A DNA stretch of 64,000 nucleotides from Thauera sp. K11 (GTDB lineage Bacteria; Pseudomonadota; Gammaproteobacteria; Burkholderiales; Rhodocyclaceae). This document shows, piece after piece, positions 37,427 to 55,405 of the stretch. Below the pieces are notes generated by a model. It searched no databases and had not been told where the DNA came from. It worked only from the letters and a program-made list of their open reading frames with translations. How positions within the stretch are numbered: the stretch's first letter is position 1; each line of letters begins with the position of its first letter. The position numbers and the translations under genes are program-made. The stretch is from NCBI RefSeq assembly GCF_002354895.1, contig NZ_CP023439.1, forward strand, positions 2,480,001 through 2,544,000, in the 5' to 3' direction.

Positions 37427-39325
37427 TCAGCCCGCGGCGCCTGCCGCCGGCCGCAGCTTGAGTTCCACCTTGTAGCGGCCGCGCAGTTCGGCGAGGAAGG
37501 CGCTGAAATCCCGCTCGGCGATCAGCCGGCGATACTGTGCGGCCACCGCCGCGACGCGGGGGTCGTCGTTCGCCAGCTCCGGGCGCTTCACCGCCTCGAT
37601 GCGATAGATCGTGTAGTCGCCGCCCGGCACGGCCAGGCCGACGTAGGCCGGCAGCTTCGCCGTCGGGGCGGAGAACACCGCCGCCATCGCCGCCGCCGGC
37701 AGGCCGGGCGCGGCGCGTTGCAGGCTGCGGGACTCGCTCCATGCGCCGGTGGCCGATTCGCCCTTGTTCAGCGCGGCCAGCACCGCCTCGCCCTGCTCCA
37801 CCGCCTTCTTCGCCGCGGCTTCGTTGCGCAACTGGTCGGCGATGCGCGCCTTCACTTCCTCCAGCGGCAGCCGCTGCGCCGGCTCGAACTCGACCGCGCG
37901 CGCCGCCACCAGCGTGTTGTTGCCGACCTCGACGGCCTCCGTGTTGCGGTGGTTCCTCACCGCTTCGTCGGCGAAGAGCGCGTTCATCAGGCGCTCGCTG
38001 CGATGGCCGCCGAGCGCATCGGCGCCGCGTGCGATCCAGTCGGTGCGCCGGATTTCCAGCTTGAGCGCTTCGGCGACCGGCGCCAGGCTGTCGGACTGCT
38101 CATACACCGTGTTCGAGAACTGTTCCGCCAGTTCGGCGAACCGGCGTCCGGCAGCCTGCGTGCGCAGTTCGGCCGCGATCTGGTCATGCACCTCGGCAAA
38201 CGGACGGATGCTCGAAGGCTTGATCGCGGTGACCTGGATGATGTGCAGGCCGAACTCCGAGCGGACGGGGTCGCCGATCTCGTCCTTCTTCTGCGCGAAG
38301 GCGGCCTCTTCGAACGCCTTCACCATCACGCCGTGGCCGAAGAAGCCGAGATCGCCGCCACGGCCGGCCGAGCCCGGGTCCTGGGAATTCTCGCTGGCGA
38401 GGCGGGCGAACCGCGACGGGTCCTTGCGCAGTTCGGCGACCAGTTCCTGCGCACGCGCCGTCACCTTCTGCACCTCTCCTTCAGCGGCGCCGGGCTCGAT
38501 CTGGAGCAGGATGTGGCGCGCCTGGCGCGTCTCCGGCTGGCCGAAGCGCTGGGGGTTGCTGTCGTAGGCCGCGCGGACTTCCTCTTCGCTCACGGCGACC
38601 TGCTTTTCCACCGCGGCATGGTCGAGCACCACGTATTCCGCCTTCAGCCGGGCCGGCCGCTCGAAGCTCGCCGCGTTGGACTCGTAGAACTGGTTGATCT
38701 CCTCGTCCGTCGGCTTGATGTCCGCCACATGGCGGGCGGCCGGGAAGCGCATCTCGCCGATGGTGCGCTCCTCGAGCTGGGCGGCGAGGAAACGGCTCGC
38801 CGAGGCCGTCGGCACGAAGCCCGCCTCGCCCACCGCCGTCGCCACTTGCTGGATGCGCACATCGTGCGCGACGCGGGTTTCGAACATCGCCGGGCTCATG
38901 CCCTGCGCGCGCAGCAGCGCCTCGTAGCGCTCCAGCGAAAAGCGGCCGTCCTGCTGGAAGCTCTCGAGGCCGGCGATGGTCTGCTGGAGCTGGGCCGGCG
39001 TCACGTTGAGACGGCTCTCCATGCCATACAGCGCGAGCACCCGCTGATTCACCAGATTCTCGAGCACGGCGCGGCGCAATTCCTCGGATTCGAGCATCGC
39101 GCGGTCAACCTGCCCGCCGGCCGCGCTGCGCAGGCGATCCTGCTGTTCGCGCAGCGCACGGTCGAACTCCCCTTCGGTGATCGGCGTACCATCGACCACC
39201 GCCACTTCTCCGCCGCCGGGCGCATCCCGGAAATAGGCGTCCATGCCGAAGAATGCGAACGGGATGATGAGCAACGCGAGAATGATCTGGGCGACACGCT
39301 GGTTTTTACGAACAGCCTCGAACAT
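37427..39325 (-). CDS. ppiD: PpiD-type periplasmic folding chaperone/peptidyl-prolyl isomerase
   Basis: This 632-aa protein starts at the ATG at 39325 ([32 protein letters not shown]), giving a single N-terminal membrane anchor at about 13-29. SurA-N-like helices follow ([16 protein letters not shown]..., [15 protein letters not shown]). A parvulin domain lies at about 265-360 ([59 protein letters not shown]), then a long C-terminal domain. It helps fold outer-membrane and secreted proteins at the Sec translocon exit. Its 5' end is divergent from the GGDEF/EAL gene. Confidence 0.93.
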   Translation of the reverse strand: MFEAVRKNQRVAQIILALLIIPFAFFGMDAYFRDAPGGGEVAVVDGTPITEGEFDRALREQQDRLRSAAGGQVDRAMLESEELRRAVLENLVNQRVLALYGMESRLNVTPAQLQQTIAGLESFQQDGRFSLERYEALLRAQGMSPAMFETRVAHDVRIQQVATAVGEAGFVPTASASRFLAAQLEERTIGEMRFPAARHVADIKPTDEEINQFYESNAASFERPARLKAEYVVLDHAAVEKQVAVSEEEVRAAYDSNPQRFGQPETRQARHILLQIEPGAAEGEVQKVTARAQELVAELRKDPSRFARLASENSQDPGSAGRGGDLGFFGHGVMVKAFEEAAFAQKKDEIGDPVRSEFGLHIIQVTAIKPSSIRPFAEVHDQIAAELRTQAAGRRFAELAEQFSNTVYEQSDSLAPVAEALKLEIRRTDWIARGADALGGHRSERLMNALFADEAVRNHRNTEAVEVGNNTLVAARAVEFEPAQRLPLEEVKARIADQLRNEAAAKKAVEQGEAVLAALNKGESATGAWSESRSLQRAAPGLPAAAMAAVFSAPTAKLPAYVGLAVPGGDYTIYRIEAVKRPELANDDPRVAAVAAQYRRLIAERDFSAFLAELRGRYKVELKLRPAAGAAG

Positions 39326-39475
39326 CTTGAATTCCGTATGAGCCAGGGAAGGAACCGGCGAGACCCGGAGGAGGGGCGCCAAAGAGCGCGAGTGTAGCGC
39401 AATGTGCCGCCATTCTGGCCGTCCGCATGCGGTGCGTCACACTCGGCGGCATTGTCCGCGGGATATATTGCCGGG

Positions 39476-42400
39476 ATGCGCGCCACCCTTCCGCGAAACC
39501 TCCAGGTCTGCCTCGTAATCTGCCTCGCATACTGGCTGACCGGCTTCGCATCGCTTCAGCTCGCGGTACCGCCGGGCTATACGGCGCCGGCGTTTCCACC
39601 TGCCGGCATCGCGCTGTCCGCCCTGCTCATCTTCGGCCTGCGCACCTGGCCGGCGGTCTGCCTGGGATCGCTGCTCGTGCAGTTCTCGGCCGCCTGGCCA
39701 CTGCTCGGCACCCCGGGCTGGAGCGTCCTCGGCCCCCTGATCGTCCCGGCCGGCGCGACCTTGCAGGCAGTCGCGGGCGCGCTCCTCGCCCGGCGCCTCA
39801 TCGCCTTCCCGAACGCGCTGGACACGCCGCGCCCGGTGGTGCTCTTCCTGGCGGTCGCCGCGCCACTGAGCTCGCTGATCAGCCCTTCCATCGCGGTCCC
39901 CGCCCTCGTCCGTGCCGGCATCATCCCGCCGGCCGAAGCCGCCTTCAACTGGTGGACATGGTGGACCGGCGACACGCTGGGCGTGCTGATCGCCGCGCCG
40001 CTGATGTTCGTCCTCGCCGGCCGGCCGGCGGCCGCCTGGCGACCCCGCCGCCTCGGGGTCATCGTACCGCTGGCGGTCGCGCTCGTCCTGCTGGCGCTGG
40101 CATACCGCCAGGTCATGCACTGGGAAGACCTGCGCATCGAATCGCAATTCGCGCGCGATGCCGAGCATGCCGCCGACCGGATGCAGAGACGCCTCAATGT
40201 GCAACTGGACGTGCTGCTCGCCATCGAGCGCCTGATGGCGGTGGGCAAGGAGATCAGCCGGGATGACTTCAAGGAGTACGTCACCCCCTGGCTGCAGACG
40301 CATCCCGGAACACAGAGCCTGAACTGGAGCCCGCTGGTGCGGCACGACGACCGCGCCGCCTTCGAGGCGCGGATGCGCGCCGAGAGGCCGGAGGGGTTCG
40401 GGATCCTCGACCGCGACACGGACGGCCGTACCTTCCCGGCCGCCGAGCACGCGGAGTACCTGCCCAGCATCTACGTGGAACCGCTGGCCGCCAATCGCAG
40501 CGTCATCGGCTTGAATCCGCTGTCCCTCGCGGCCGCGGCCGAAGCCCTGGAAAAGACCAGGACGACCGGGCAGCCGGCCGCCACCGCTGCCCTGCGCCTC
40601 GTCCAGGAAAGCGGATCGCAGCAGGGCGTGATGATCTATCGCGCCGTGCGCCAGCCCGGCACCGGGAACATGCTGGGGGTGATCTCCACCGCCCTGCGCA
40701 TGGACGACGTGCTCGCGGCAGCGACCAGCGGCGCGGTTGCCGCGGGCATCGAACTCTGTCTGGCGGACCTCGGCGCGAGCGGCGAATCCGCCCGGCTGTC
40801 CGGTACCCCGGGCTGCCAGGCGCCGGCGTGGATGGATCGTGCGGTCACGCACCGCAGCCGCCTCACCTTCGCCGGCCGCAGCTGGGAACTGCGCAGCCGC
40901 GCGACCCCGGTCTACCTCGACGCCCTGCGCAGTTGGGCGGCCTGGGCAACGATCGCCGCCGGCCTGCTCGCCACCGGCATGCTCGGCGCGCTGTTGCTGA
41001 TCACCACCGGCAGCCGCCGCCGCATCACCGCACTCGTCGAACGGCGCACCGCCGAACTGGAGGCCATCGGCGCCCGCCTGCACGAAGAGCAGGAGGCGCT
41101 GGCCGACGCGCAGCGCATCGCGCGCCTGGGAAGCTGGGAAACCGTATCGGGCCGCGAGGGGCTGCAGGCATCGGCTGTGCTGTACCAGCTTCTGGGCTGC
41201 GACGAGGCCGACCTGGCCACGATCGACGATCTCGTCCTTGCCGTCGCGCCGGAAAGCCGGGTATTTCTCGGCAATGCGATCGCATCCCTGTCGCACATGC
41301 CCGGCCGCATGACGCTCGACTGCAAGGTGAGCGGCCTGCCGCCGCGCATCCTGCAATTCCGCGTCGAAAGCGAGTGGCTCGCGGACCGCCTCGTCCGCAT
41401 CCGCGGCACGGCGCAGGACGTGACGAGCGCACGCGAAGCCCAGGCGCAGATCCAGTACCTCGCGCACTACGACACGCTGACCGGCCTGCCCAACCGCAGC
41501 GCCTGGCAGGAGCGGGCTCGCAGTTCCCTGCACGCGGCCCAGCGCCATGGCGACGCGCTCGCGGTGCTGTTCCTCGACCTCGACAACTTCAAGACGGTCA
41601 ACGATTCGCTCGGCCATCCGATCGGCGACCGCCTGCTCGCGGCCGTCGCGCGCCGGCTGGCCGACTGCATCCGCGGCGAGGATCTGCTCGCCCGCCTGGG
41701 CGGCGACGAGTTCGTCGCCCTGCTGCCCCGCCTCACGCATGCCGACGACGCCGCGGTGGTCGCCCGCAAGATGATCGATGCGCTGGCCGAGTCGGTTCAT
41801 ATCGACGACCACGACCTGCATCTGTCGGTCAGCATCGGCATCGCGCGCTTCCCGGACGACGGCACCGAGGTCGACACCCTCCTCAAGCATGCCGACACGG
41901 CGATGTACAGCGCCAAGGAAGCGGGCCGCAACAACTACCAGTTCTTCGCCCCGGAGATGAACGCACGCGCCACCGAACGCCTGCGCATGGAAAACGATCT
42001 GCGGCGCGCCATCGAACGCAACGAGCTGCTGCTCCACTACCAGCCGCAGATCGAGGCGGCGAGCGGCGCCCCCTACGGTTGCGAGGCCCTGGTGCGCTGG
42101 ATACATCCCGAGCGCGGCCTCATCCCGCCGGACCAGTTCATTCCGCTGGCGGAATCCACCGGGCTGATCGTGCCGCTGGGCGAGTGGGTGCTGCGCGAGG
42201 CGTGCCGCCAGCAAGTGGCATGGCGCCGCGCGGGACTCCCCGACCTGGTGGTCGCGGTCAATATCTCCGCCCTGCAGTTCCACAAGCCGGACTTCGTCAC
42301 CAAGGTCTCGGCCGTGCTGGCGGAGACGGGTGCGGACCCCGCCAGCATCGAGCTGGAGATCACCGAAAGCGCCCTCATGCAACCGGGCGAGGATCTGTCC

Positions 42401-42802
42401 GCGCGCCTGCTGCAACTGGTGGATCTGGGCCTGACGCTGGCGCTGGACGACTTCGGCACCGGCTACTCGAGCCTTGCCTATCTGAAGCGGCTGCCCATCA
42501 CCCGCCTCAAGATCGACCGCTCCTTCGTCGACGACTTGCCGGGCAATGCCGAAGACGCCGCCGTCACCTCGGCCGCCCTGTCGCTGGCACGGGACCTCGG
42601 CATGCAGGTGGTGGCCGAGGGCGTCGAAACCCACGCCCAGCACGCCTACCTCACCGAGCGGGGCTGCCACGCGATGCAGGGCTACCTGTTCTCGCGGCCG
42701 CTGACGGCGGACGCATTCGCGAAGTGGCTGGCGGGCTTCGATGCCTGTGCGCACACTCCCGCGCCCGGGACCGCCCGCCCCGAATCCGTCGCCCTGGCCT
42801 GA
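39476..42802 (+). CDS. MASE1-CHASE-GGDEF-EAL cyclic-di-GMP protein
   Basis: This 1108-aa inner-membrane signalling protein starts at the ATG at 39476. MASE1 membrane segments span about 10-215 and a periplasmic CHASE sensor about 225-440 (IERLMAVGKEISRDDFKEYVTPWLQTHPGTQSLNW). A further membrane helix at about 480-500 precedes a PAS-like segment, GGDEF (742-746, intact GGDEF) and EAL (from 870). Phosphodiesterase residues are all present: EAL, VNIS, ELEITES, ALDDFGTGYSS, RLKIDRS, VAEGVE and MQGY. Both cyclase and phosphodiesterase activities are possible. The ligand of the CHASE domain is unknown. Confidence 0.94.
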   Translation: MRATLPRNLQVCLVICLAYWLTGFASLQLAVPPGYTAPAFPPAGIALSALLIFGLRTWPAVCLGSLLVQFSAAWPLLGTPGWSVLGPLIVPAGATLQAVAGALLARRLIAFPNALDTPRPVVLFLAVAAPLSSLISPSIAVPALVRAGIIPPAEAAFNWWTWWTGDTLGVLIAAPLMFVLAGRPAAAWRPRRLGVIVPLAVALVLLALAYRQVMHWEDLRIESQFARDAEHAADRMQRRLNVQLDVLLAIERLMAVGKEISRDDFKEYVTPWLQTHPGTQSLNWSPLVRHDDRAAFEARMRAERPEGFGILDRDTDGRTFPAAEHAEYLPSIYVEPLAANRSVIGLNPLSLAAAAEALEKTRTTGQPAATAALRLVQESGSQQGVMIYRAVRQPGTGNMLGVISTALRMDDVLAAATSGAVAAGIELCLADLGASGESARLSGTPGCQAPAWMDRAVTHRSRLTFAGRSWELRSRATPVYLDALRSWAAWATIAAGLLATGMLGALLLITTGSRRRITALVERRTAELEAIGARLHEEQEALADAQRIARLGSWETVSGREGLQASAVLYQLLGCDEADLATIDDLVLAVAPESRVFLGNAIASLSHMPGRMTLDCKVSGLPPRILQFRVESEWLADRLVRIRGTAQDVTSAREAQAQIQYLAHYDTLTGLPNRSAWQERARSSLHAAQRHGDALAVLFLDLDNFKTVNDSLGHPIGDRLLAAVARRLADCIRGEDLLARLGGDEFVALLPRLTHADDAAVVARKMIDALAESVHIDDHDLHLSVSIGIARFPDDGTEVDTLLKHADTAMYSAKEAGRNNYQFFAPEMNARATERLRMENDLRRAIERNELLLHYQPQIEAASGAPYGCEALVRWIHPERGLIPPDQFIPLAESTGLIVPLGEWVLREACRQQVAWRRAGLPDLVVAVNISALQFHKPDFVTKVSAVLAETGADPASIELEITESALMQPGEDLSARLLQLVDLGLTLALDDFGTGYSSLAYLKRLPITRLKIDRSFVDDLPGNAEDAAVTSAALSLARDLGMQVVAEGVETHAQHAYLTERGCHAMQGYLFSRPLTADAFAKWLAGFDACAHTPAPGTARPESVALA

Positions 42803-42810
42803 ACGGGAAC

Positions 42811-42842
42811 GGGCCGATGCGCCGCCTCCGGCGCATCGGCCC
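42811..42842. terminator. Bidirectional terminator between GGDEF/EAL gene and clpB
   Basis: A perfect 14-bp stem (GGGCCGATGCGCCG / CGGCGCATCGGCCC) with a CCTC loop lies between convergent genes, 8 bp past the GGDEF/EAL stop and 26 bp before the clpB stop. Confidence 0.75.
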
Positions 42843-42867
42843 GCCTCCGCGGCCTCGCGGCTCCTGC

Positions 42868-45450
<2,583 letters not shown>

Positions 45451-45569
45451 CGCCGGATTCCTTCCGTGAATGTCGAATTGCTCCCTATGTGGGGCGGATT
45501 GCCGGCGCTTCAAGTGCGCCGGCGGCGCGGCCGGCATGGAAGCCGGGCCGCACCGCGGCGCAGGTCCCG

Positions 45570-47615
45570 TCAGTTCACCGGCCTGCTCTTGCCGGGAAGC
45601 TGCGGATACCGCACGTAGTCGACGAGATCCTGGATCTCCTTCGGCGGCGGCGGCGTGAGCAAGCTCACCACGATGATGATCAGGAATCCCAGTGGCACGC
45701 CGAACACCCCGGCCGAGATCGGGTTGATGTCGAACCAGGCGTTGCTCATCGTGCCGCCGAAGAAGGGATGCGTGCGCGCCATGTAGTACAGCGTGACGCC
45801 GAGGCCGGCCAGCATCCCGGCCACCGCGCCCGGCCGGTTCGCCCGCTTCCAGAAGATGCCCAGCACCAGTGCGGGGAAGAAGGCCGACGCCCCGATCGAG
45901 AACGCGAGACCGACCAGGAACAGGATGTTGTCCGGCCGCAGCGACGCCACCCAGGCGGCAACGGCGGCGACGATCAGCAGTTGCGACTTGGAGATCACCA
46001 GCCGGCGGTGCGTCGTCGCCTCCGGGTTGATCACCTTGTAGTAGAAGTCGTGCGACAAGGCGTTGGAGATCGTCAGCAGCAGGCCATCGGCGGTGGACAG
46101 CGCCGCGGCAAGACCGCCGGCCGCCACCAGGCCCGAGACCACGTAGGGCAGGCCGGCGATCTCCGGCGTCGCGAGCACGATCACGTCGGTGTTCAGGCTC
46201 AGCTCCGCCAGTTGCAGCACGCCGTCGCCGTTCATGTCCTCGATCCGCACCAGGCCCACCTTGCCCCAGGAGGCGACCCAGTCCGGCAGGATGTTCAGCG
46301 TCGAGCCGACCACGTTGTAGTAGACCTCCCACTTGGCGAACACCGCGTAGGCCGGCGCGGTGACGTAGAGCAGGAAGATGAAGAACAGCGACCAGAGGAC
46401 GGAACGGCGCGCATCGACCACGCCCGGGGTCGTGTAATACCGTATCAGGATGTGCGGCAGGGCCGCCGTTCCCACCATCAGCACGAACATCAGCGCGAGG
46501 AAGTTGTTGCGCACGATGCGCGATTCCGACGCGGATGCGCCGGGATGCGCTTCCGCGTGACGCGGCGGCGACCGCGACCGCTCCAGCGCCTCGGCCTGCA
46601 CGCGCTCCCAGCGCTGCCGCGCATCGGCAGGCGAACGCGGCAGGTCGCGCAGCGCGCGCTCGGTCAGCGCGATTTCGCGGGCGGGGGAATCGTCCAGGCG
46701 CAGCCGGTTCAGGCGCTCGACCAACTGGCTGCGCTCCGCCTCCAGCGACAGCGGGAGTTCGGCGATCTTGCGCTCGTATTCGGCAGCGCGCAGGCGGTAG
46801 AGGTTGCGCACCTCGATCTCGCTCGGCGCATCGAAGAGTTCGCCTTCCCGCGCGGTGATCTGCTGCAGCACGCCGCCGTAGACGGCTTGCGGAATCGGAA
46901 TGCCGGTGAGCTTGTAGGACAGGATCACCACCGGTACCAGATAGGCCACGATCAGGATCACGTACTGCGCGACCTGGGTCCAGGTCACCGCGCGCATGCC
47001 GCCGAGGAAGGAGCACACCAGGATGCCGGCGAGGCCGACGAAGAGGCCGATCTCGAACTCCATGCCGACGAAGCGGCTCGTCACCAGCCCCACGCCGTAG
47101 ATCTGCGCGACGAGGTAGACGAAGCTCGCCAGCACCGCGGCGGCAAGTCCGACCACCCGCGCCACGTTGCCCTGGTAGCGCGCACCGAGGAAGTCCGGGA
47201 TGGTGTATTGCCCGAACTTGCGCAGGTAAGGCGCGAGCAGGAGCGCCACCAGCACGAAGCCGCCCGTCCAGCCGGTGACGAAGGCCAGCCCCTCGAAGCC
47301 GGCGAAGTACAGCGTGCCGGCCAGCCCGATGAACGACGCCGCGCTCATCCAGTCGGCGGCGATGGCCATGCCGTTGAATACCGCCGGCACCCGCCTGCCG
47401 GCGACGTAGTATTCGGACACGTCCGAGGTCCGGCTCATGACGCCGATGCCGGCATAGATCGCGATGGTCACGAACAGGAAGACGTGGCCGATCACCCGCT
47501 GCGACAAGCCGAGGTACTCGCCGACGGCAAGCAGGCCCACGAACACGATGAAGCAGACGGTGTACCAGGTGTAGTAGCGCCGCAGGCGGCGCGCGAAGGC
47601 CGACTGGCTGCTCAT
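45570..47615 (-). CDS. Sodium:solute symporter, acetate-permease-like (VC_2705 type)
   Basis: This 681-aa SLC5-family symporter starts at the ATG at 47615 ([22 protein letters not shown]) with GGGAGG upstream. About 13 membrane segments are visible; family landmarks are [40 protein letters not shown] and [33 protein letters not shown] large soluble insertion (about 265-365, [23 protein letters not shown]...) and a short EF-hand-like loop ([14 protein letters not shown]) are distinctive of the VC_2705 subgroup. It probably imports acetate or short-chain monocarboxylates. It is the last gene of the symporter-kinase operon. Confidence 0.92.
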   Translation of the reverse strand: MSSQSAFARRLRRYYTWYTVCFIVFVGLLAVGEYLGLSQRVIGHVFLFVTIAIYAGIGVMSRTSDVSEYYVAGRRVPAVFNGMAIAADWMSAASFIGLAGTLYFAGFEGLAFVTGWTGGFVLVALLLAPYLRKFGQYTIPDFLGARYQGNVARVVGLAAAVLASFVYLVAQIYGVGLVTSRFVGMEFEIGLFVGLAGILVCSFLGGMRAVTWTQVAQYVILIVAYLVPVVILSYKLTGIPIPQAVYGGVLQQITAREGELFDAPSEIEVRNLYRLRAAEYERKIAELPLSLEAERSQLVERLNRLRLDDSPAREIALTERALRDLPRSPADARQRWERVQAEALERSRSPPRHAEAHPGASASESRIVRNNFLALMFVLMVGTAALPHILIRYYTTPGVVDARRSVLWSLFFIFLLYVTAPAYAVFAKWEVYYNVVGSTLNILPDWVASWGKVGLVRIEDMNGDGVLQLAELSLNTDVIVLATPEIAGLPYVVSGLVAAGGLAAALSTADGLLLTISNALSHDFYYKVINPEATTHRRLVISKSQLLIVAAVAAWVASLRPDNILFLVGLAFSIGASAFFPALVLGIFWKRANRPGAVAGMLAGLGVTLYYMARTHPFFGGTMSNAWFDINPISAGVFGVPLGFLIIIVVSLLTPPPPKEIQDLVDYVRYPQLPGKSRPVN

Positions 47616-47652
47616 GCGCACGCCCTCCCTTCGCTCGCGGGCGACGGGCGCA

Positions 47653-49890
47653 TCAGTATTTCACCCGTGCGTAATAGGTCTTCTCCGCCGCCTCGCGCGC
47701 ATCGCGCAGGGTGAGGATGCCCTTCTCGGCCAGCAGCGGCAGCAGCTTGAGGAACACTTCCGCGGTCACGATCGCATCGCCCAGCGCGGTATGGCGGCCG
47801 ATGATGGTGAGGCCGAGGCGTTCGGCGATCGCTTCCAGCCGGTGCGATTCCTGGCTGGGATGGATGACGGCCGACAGCAGCAGCGTGTCGAGCACCGGCT
47901 GGTCGAAACGGACCCCGGTGGCGGCCTCCTTGAGCTGCAGGAAGCGCATGTCGAACGCGGCGTTGTGCGCCACCAGCACCGTTTCGGCGGCAAAGGCGTG
48001 GAAGGCCGGCAGCACCTGGGCGATCGTCGGCTGTCCGCGCAGCATCGGTTCGGTGATGCCATGGATGCCGGCCGACTCGGGCGCCAGCGGACGGCCGGGG
48101 TCGACCAGTTGCTCGAACGATTCGCTGCGCAGCAGCTTGCCGTTGAGGATGCGCGTGGCGCCGATCTGGATGATCTCGTCGCCCTGCGAGGGATTGAGTC
48201 CGGTCGTCTCGGTATCGAAGACCGTATAGACGAGTTCGGAGAGCTTGCGGTCGTCCAGCGCGTGGGATTTCTCGGACCACTTGAAGAGGTCGAAGTCGTA
48301 GTACTCGGGCCTGCTCTCGCCGCGCAGGAAGACGTCCGGCTCCACCTCGGCCTGCGGCGTCGCCGCCGGCAGCAGGATGCGGAAGAAGGCCCGGTGCCTC
48401 ACCTTCTCGCGTTCCAGCCACATCTCGCCGTCGTGGCGCTCGACCACGTCGCGCACGGTGAGCGGCGTGCTCTCGCCCTCCAGCCTCATCGGCTCGAGTT
48501 CCCAGCTCATGACCGTCTCGGTGCTCATCGCCTGTCCGGACCAGATGAGGTCGAAATGCGCACGCCGCCCCGCGCCGGTCAGGCGCAGCCGCAGTTCGCG
48601 CACCTCGAATTCGTCCGACAGCCGGCTGGCGAGGTAGGTGAGCGCCTGCATCAGCGAGAAGCTGTCCACCTTCACCCACACCGACTCGTCGACCTCCTCG
48701 AGCTTGATCGGAAGCTGCAGCCGGCTCGCGATGCGCCGCTGCACCGCCGTGACCAGGTCCACGCCGAGCATTTCCTCGAGCGGCCAGCGCGCCTTCAGCG
48801 AATCGGCGAACTCGGTGGCGATGTCATTGAGCCGCCGGCTCATCGCCTGCACCTCGTCGCGGATCACGCCGCTGAAGCGCTCGCGCAGCTCGTCCTGCAG
48901 GTCCGGATATTCCAGCATCTCGGCCGCCGCGCGCACGTTGGCGAGCGCCGCGCGGTTGCCCTCGGTGAGGTCGTGCAGCATCTGGTCGCGGCGCGATTCG
49001 GTCTCGAAATGGCGGGTGATGTTGTCCAGCATCAGGATGAAGCCGGTGACGGTGCGCTGCACCGGCGCACCGCCTTCGTTGCCGGCCTCGTCCTGCCCGC
49101 CGTCGCCGGCGGCGGGCGCGGTGTCGCCACCCTCTGCCTCCTCGGCGGGCGACGCCAGCACCGGCGCCATCTGCACCCGCAGCAACTGCCCGGCGCGGGT
49201 GGTCGTGACGAAATTCGCCTGCGCCTGGGCCGCGCCCCGCCGCAGGCGCTGCTGTATGGTTTCGAGCGCATGCGCCACCAGGCTGCGATCGAAGACGCCG
49301 TAGATCGAACGGCCCAGGCCGAGCATTTCGCTGCCGCCGACCGCGGGCGCCTCCGACAGGGCGCGGAACTGCTGCCGCGCGCGGCTGTTGTAGAGCAGGA
49401 CGCGGCCGTCGAGGTTGCACACCACCACGCTCTGGGTGAGTTCCGACATCAGCGCCGCAAGCCGGTTCTTCTCCTGCTCCACCGATTCCTTGGCGCGCGC
49501 GATCTGGGCTTCCACGTCCGTCAGCAGCGCATCGCGCTGCTCCGCCAGTTCATTCACCGTCTTCGCCAGCGCGCGCACTTCCGGCGGCCCGTCGGGCTCG
49601 ACGCGAAAGCCGCGGTTCGCCCCCAGCATCAGCCGCAGGTTCTCGGACATGCGCAGCAGCCCCTGCACGTATTGCCGGAACAGCATCCGGATCACGCCCA
49701 CGCCGGCGGCGAAGCCGGCGACCGTGAGCAGCGTGCCGAGCGAGATATGGGGCGCGATGAGATCGACGAGCCGGCCGCGCATTCCGCCCGGCGTCTCGAC
49801 CCACACCAGCAGCGCAGTGAGCAGGAAGGGGCCCGTCATCAGCAGGCCGAGCACCACCACTGCCAGCATGAAGCGCGTGCGGGCGGACAC
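47653..49890 (-). CDS. Kinase-like sensor fused to DnaQ-type 3'-5' exonuclease
   Basis: This 745-aa protein starts at a GTG three bases after the receiver gene. It has two N-terminal membrane segments (about 8-30 and 48-70), a HAMP-like linker and coiled coil (75-150), and a PAS-like domain (150-290). A histidine-kinase-like region follows, with H306 in LHDLTEGNRAALANVRAAAEML. The ATPase part (about 400-510) lacks recognisable N and G boxes, so it is probably inactive. The C-terminal DEDDh exonuclease (about 553-725) keeps all catalytic residues: D559 and E561 (FDTETTG), D647, H700 and D705. The pairing of membrane sensing with a nuclease is unusual; conserved context with acetate genes suggests regulated RNA or DNA degradation (inference). 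Confidence 0.88.
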   Translation of the reverse strand: MSARTRFMLAVVVLGLLMTGPFLLTALLVWVETPGGMRGRLVDLIAPHISLGTLLTVAGFAAGVGVIRMLFRQYVQGLLRMSENLRLMLGANRGFRVEPDGPPEVRALAKTVNELAEQRDALLTDVEAQIARAKESVEQEKNRLAALMSELTQSVVVCNLDGRVLLYNSRARQQFRALSEAPAVGGSEMLGLGRSIYGVFDRSLVAHALETIQQRLRRGAAQAQANFVTTTRAGQLLRVQMAPVLASPAEEAEGGDTAPAAGDGGQDEAGNEGGAPVQRTVTGFILMLDNITRHFETESRRDQMLHDLTEGNRAALANVRAAAEMLEYPDLQDELRERFSGVIRDEVQAMSRRLNDIATEFADSLKARWPLEEMLGVDLVTAVQRRIASRLQLPIKLEEVDESVWVKVDSFSLMQALTYLASRLSDEFEVRELRLRLTGAGRRAHFDLIWSGQAMSTETVMSWELEPMRLEGESTPLTVRDVVERHDGEMWLEREKVRHRAFFRILLPAATPQAEVEPDVFLRGESRPEYYDFDLFKWSEKSHALDDRKLSELVYTVFDTETTGLNPSQGDEIIQIGATRILNGKLLRSESFEQLVDPGRPLAPESAGIHGITEPMLRGQPTIAQVLPAFHAFAAETVLVAHNAAFDMRFLQLKEAATGVRFDQPVLDTLLLSAVIHPSQESHRLEAIAERLGLTIIGRHTALGDAIVTAEVFLKLLPLLAEKGILTLRDAREAAEKTYYARVKY

Positions 49891-49893
49891 CGT

Positions 49894-50262
49894 TCAGGAC
49901 TCCAGCAGGCTGCGGACCTTCTCCACCAGCTCCTTCGTCGAGAAGGGCTTGGTCATGTAGGCATCGGCGCCCAGCGCCAACCCCTTGGTCACCTCGGTAT
50001 CGCGGCCCTTCGCGGTCAGCATCAGGATGCATACCGAGGCCAGCGCGGGATCGGCCCTCACTTCCTGGCACACGTCGAAGCCGCTCTTCTTCGGCATCAT
50101 CACGTCGAGCAGCACCAGATCGGGGCGGTCCTCGCGGATGCGACGGACCGCCTCGTCGCCGTCGTTCGCGATCGTCACCTCGTACCCCTCGCGCTTCATC
50201 AGGAATTCCAGCGAGATGACGATGTTCTGTTCGTCGTCGGCGATCAGGATCTTCTTTTTCAT
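49894..50262 (-). CDS. Stand-alone response-regulator receiver
   Basis: This 122-aa CheY-like receiver has the acidic pocket ADDEQN near 8-13, phospho-acceptor Asp in [15 protein letters not shown] (about residue 53), Thr in LMLTAKGR and Lys in [11 protein letters not shown]. There is no output domain. The start follows AGGGGAGGAA. It is encoded between the symporter-kinase and the kinase-like/exonuclease fusion, so it is probably phosphorylated by the former and acts by protein-protein contact, perhaps on the latter. Confidence 0.94.
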   Translation of the reverse strand: MKKKILIADDEQNIVISLEFLMKREGYEVTIANDGDEAVRRIREDRPDLVLLDVMMPKKSGFDVCQEVRADPALASVCILMLTAKGRDTEVTKGLALGADAYMTKPFSTKELVEKVRSLLES

Positions 50263-50280
50263 GCATTCCTCCCCTCGGCG

Positions 50281-53031
<2,751 letters not shown>

Positions 53032-53042
53032 GGCCTCGCCGG

Positions 53043-53243
53043 TCAACGCGAGCCCCTCTCGACGATCCAGGCGATGGCGATCACCAGGCCGAGCCAGACG
53101 GCGAACAGGTAGAAATGCAGCAGCGGAATGCCGAAAGGCCGTTCCGGCCGATCGAACAGCGAAAGCAGCGGATAGTTCAGCAGCAGCAGGCCGGCGATGA
53201 ACACGGCAACCAGGCGCTGCCCGGCGAGACCCTTGCGCATCAT
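53043..53243 (-). CDS. Small two-helix membrane protein coupled to symporter-kinase
   Basis: This 66-aa protein has two predicted membrane segments (RLVAVFIAGLLLLNYPLLSLF and LLHFYLFAVWLGLVIAIAWIV) joined by the short loop DRPERPFGIP. Its stop overlaps the possible TTG start of the symporter-kinase and lies 12 bp before the ATG, so the two are translationally coupled. Small partners of SLC5 transporters (for example DUF485/DUF4212 types) have similar size and position, but this one is not clearly a member of either. It may be an assembly or gating subunit. Confidence 0.82.
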   Translation of the reverse strand: MMRKGLAGQRLVAVFIAGLLLLNYPLLSLFDRPERPFGIPLLHFYLFAVWLGLVIAIAWIVERGSR

Positions 53244-53408
53244 GCCCCTCTCATGATGACGGCGGTTCTTCGAGTATAGCGGTAACGCCCGCCTGCTCTT
53301 GAGGGCAGGTCGGGCGTCCCGTATTCGGCGGACGTCGCTTGCGCGCGTCCAGTCTCCCCCACTTCGCCCGGCTCTTGGGCCGGGCTTCCTCCTGTCAAAC
53401 CGAATGCC
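53244..53408. other. Intergenic stretch with stacked hairpins
   Basis: No gene is supported here. Two GC hairpins are visible: CGCCCG-CCTGC paired with GCAGG-t-CGGGCG at about 53287-53317, and GCCCGGC / GCCGGGC at 53364-53383. The promoter of the symporter-kinase operon should lie in the right-hand end of this gap, but no clear -35/-10 pair was identified. Confidence 0.45.
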
Positions 53409-53435
53409 GGCGGACGCGCCATGGGCACGTCCGCC
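53409..53435 (-). terminator. Hairpin after acsA
   Basis: GGCGGACG and CGTCCGCC (8-bp perfect arms, with further internal pairing around CAT) lie 9 bp past the acsA stop on the minus strand. No strong T-tract follows. Confidence 0.55.
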
Positions 53436-53443
53436 TCTGCCGA

Positions 53444-55405
<1,962 letters not shown>

